From NCBI GenBank assembly GCA_002419145.1, contig DIFN01000072.1, forward strand, positions 8,664-22,670: a DNA stretch of 14,007 bases, written 5' to 3'. Made by a program: the position numbers and the translations under genes. Origin of the DNA: Mageeibacillus sp. UBA5747 (GTDB lineage: Bacteria; Bacillota; Clostridia; Saccharofermentanales; UBA5734). This document shows, one piece after another, positions 12,731-14,007 of the stretch. Position 1 is the first letter of the stretch, and every line of letters starts with the position of its first letter. Below the pieces are notes generated by a model. That model was not told the DNA's origin. It ran no database searches and was given only the letters and a program-made list of their open reading frames with translations.

Positions 12731-14007
12731 ATGGAAATGATCACCGGCGTCAAGCCAACCCAGGACCTGGTCCTGAAAAACCTCGAACAGGCTGCGGCCG
12801 CCGGCCAGGCTGTCACCGTCCATGGCATGGTCCATGTCCACCGCGACATGGGCGATTTCGCCTTCATCATCCTCCGCCTGCGCGACGGCCTTCTACAGTG
12901 CGTCCAGGACCAGAACACCATCCTGACCGGCGCCGAACACGTGCGCGACGAATACGCCATCCGCGGTAAGGGCTTGCTCAATGCTGAGCCGCGCGCCTCC
13001 GGCGGCTACGAGCTCCGCCTCGAATCGATCGAGGTCCTCTCCCGGCCGCATAGCCCACGCCCGGTCCATCTCGGCAAGAAGATCTCCCACATGTCACTCG
13101 AGGCCAACCTTGCGTTGCGTCCGATCACCTTGCGCCACCAGCGCCAGCGCGCCATCTTCCGCCTCCAGGAAGGCCTCGGCCGCGGTTTCCGCGATTTCCT
13201 GCTCGGACAGGGCTTTACCGAAGTCCGCACCCCGAAAATCGTCTCCGCCGGCGCCGAAGGCGGCTCGAATATTTTCCGCCTCGACTATTTCGGCCGCAAA
13301 GCATTCCTCGCCCAGAGTCCCCAGTTCTACAAGCAGATGATGGTCGGCGTTTTCGAACGCGTTTTCGAAGTTGCACCAGTCTTCCGCGCCGAGAAACATA
13401 GCACAGCCCGTCACCTCAACGAATACACCAGCATGGACTTTGAAATGGGCTTCATCGAGTCATTCGAAGAGATCATGGCCATGGAAACCGGCATGCTGCA
13501 GTATTCGCTGGATCTTTTGAGCCGCGAATACACCGCCGAGCTCAAGCTGCTCGACGTCCAACTGCCTGATGCCACCCAGATCCCCCAAGTCCGATTTGAC
13601 GTTGCCAAGCAAATGGTCTCCGAGAAATACAACCGCCGGATCAAAGACCCATATGATCTCGAACCGGAGGAAGAACGTCTGATCGGCGAGCTATTCAAGG
13701 AACTGACCGGCAGCGACTTCGTCTTCGTCACCCATTACCCGAGCAAAAAGCGACCCTTCTACGCCAAGGACGACCCGGCAGATGCTCATTTCACCCTCAG
13801 CTTCGACCTGTTGTTCCGCGGCCTCGAAATCACGACCGGTGGCCAGCGCATCCATGACTACGACACCCAGGTTGAAAAAATGGTTGCCCGGGGGATGAAC
13901 CCGGACGACTTTGAGACCTACCTGATGATCCACAAATACGGCATGCCACCGCACGGTGGCCTCGGCATCGGCCTTGAGCGCCTGCTGATGATGCTGATCG
14001 GCGAAAC
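12731..14007 (+). CDS. aspS: Archaeal-type aspartyl-tRNA synthetase, probably non-discriminating (3' end beyond the window)
   Basis: AspRS attaches aspartate to tRNA(Asp); non-discriminating forms also charge tRNA(Asn). The 425 residues visible lack perhaps 20 at the C terminus. An N-terminal OB anticodon-binding domain (about 25-100) precedes a class II core: motif 1 around GFTEVRTPKIVSAGAEGG, the KAFLAQSPQFYKQMMVG segment, motif 2 FEVAPVFRAEKHSTARHLNE, and motif 3 GGLGIGLERLLMML. QRIHDYDTQVEKM, not REERYD, separates AspRS from AsnRS. The short archaeal form lacks the bacterial GAD insertion. In the OB fold, H35 (GMVHVHRDMG) and P87 (NAEPRASGG) match the His and Pro described for non-discriminating AspRS. 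The ATG at 12731 follows GGGAGG at 6 bases and lies 18 bases past the T-box terminator. A gatCAB operon could lie downstream, but none is visible. Confidence 0.92.
   Translation, partial: MEMITGVKPTQDLVLKNLEQAAAAGQAVTVHGMVHVHRDMGDFAFIILRLRDGLLQCVQDQNTILTGAEHVRDEYAIRGKGLLNAEPRASGGYELRLESIEVLSRPHSPRPVHLGKKISHMSLEANLALRPITLRHQRQRAIFRLQEGLGRGFRDFLLGQGFTEVRTPKIVSAGAEGGSNIFRLDYFGRKAFLAQSPQFYKQMMVGVFERVFEVAPVFRAEKHSTARHLNEYTSMDFEMGFIESFEEIMAMETGMLQYSLDLLSREYTAELKLLDVQLPDATQIPQVRFDVAKQMVSEKYNRRIKDPYDLEPEEERLIGELFKELTGSDFVFVTHYPSKKRPFYAKDDPADAHFTLSFDLLFRGLEITTGGQRIHDYDTQVEKMVARGMNPDDFETYLMIHKYGMPPHGGLGIGLERLLMMLIGE

Noticed and set aside
12148..12969. A 273-codon plus-strand frame crossing the T-box leader
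   Set aside because: It runs through the promoter, stem I, antiterminator and terminator and into aspS in another frame. It is a chance open frame over a structured RNA.

Overview
The window reads as a chromosomal segment of a GC-rich anaerobe related to Clostridia (Bacillota). The reasons are a T-box leader in front of an aminoacyl-tRNA synthetase, an archaeal-type AspRS of the kind found in many Clostridia, a split glycine dehydrogenase (GcvPA/GcvPB), strong AAGGAGG ribosome binding sites, a clostridial-style MoeA with a periplasmic-binding-protein-like tail, and TTG/GTG starts. This placement is an inference from gene content. Nothing in the window looks mobile: no IS element, tRNA, rRNA, CRISPR array or prophage gene was seen.

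Left part (1-4630, minus strand): a molybdenum/tungsten cofactor operon, transcribed right to left as moeA (3101-4453), a moeA-PBP fusion (1212-3119), moaA (251-1219) and moaC (1-199, cut by the window edge). Genes overlap by 19 and 8 bases, so translation is probably coupled. A perfect TATAAT lies at 4631-4636. The 5' leader folds into a compact structure resembling the Moco/Tuco riboswitch (4515-4602) and ends on a Shine-Dalgarno sequence. That Shine-Dalgarno is best spaced for a 21-codon leader ORF that overlaps the moeA start.

Middle (4653-7058, plus strand): a divergent transcription unit of mog (MPT adenylyltransferase), a DEDDh 3'-5' exonuclease with a C-terminal zinc-finger-like Cys/His set, and an AEC-family permease. 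Mog and MoeA do the last two steps of cofactor assembly, so the two divergent units together hold MoaA, MoaC, Mog and MoeA. No moaD, moaE or moeB is visible.

Right-middle (7044-12281, plus strand): a glycine cleavage operon gcvT-gcvH-gcvPA-gcvPB, with its own promoter and a short hairpin-containing leader, followed directly by a HIRAN-domain gene. GcvT, GcvH and GcvPA/PB decarboxylate glycine and pass the methylene group to tetrahydrofolate. The L-protein is not in the window.

Right end (12331-14007, plus strand): a consensus sigma-A promoter, a full T-box leader with terminator/antiterminator, and an archaeal-type AspRS (3' end cut). The specifier loop reads GAAC, an Asn codon (AAC) overlapped by a Glu codon (GAA), rather than an Asp codon. 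The AspRS carries the His and Pro that mark non-discriminating enzymes. The natural reading is an AspRS that also makes Asp-tRNA(Asn) for amidotransferase conversion and is controlled by uncharged tRNA(Asn), possibly also tRNA(Glu).
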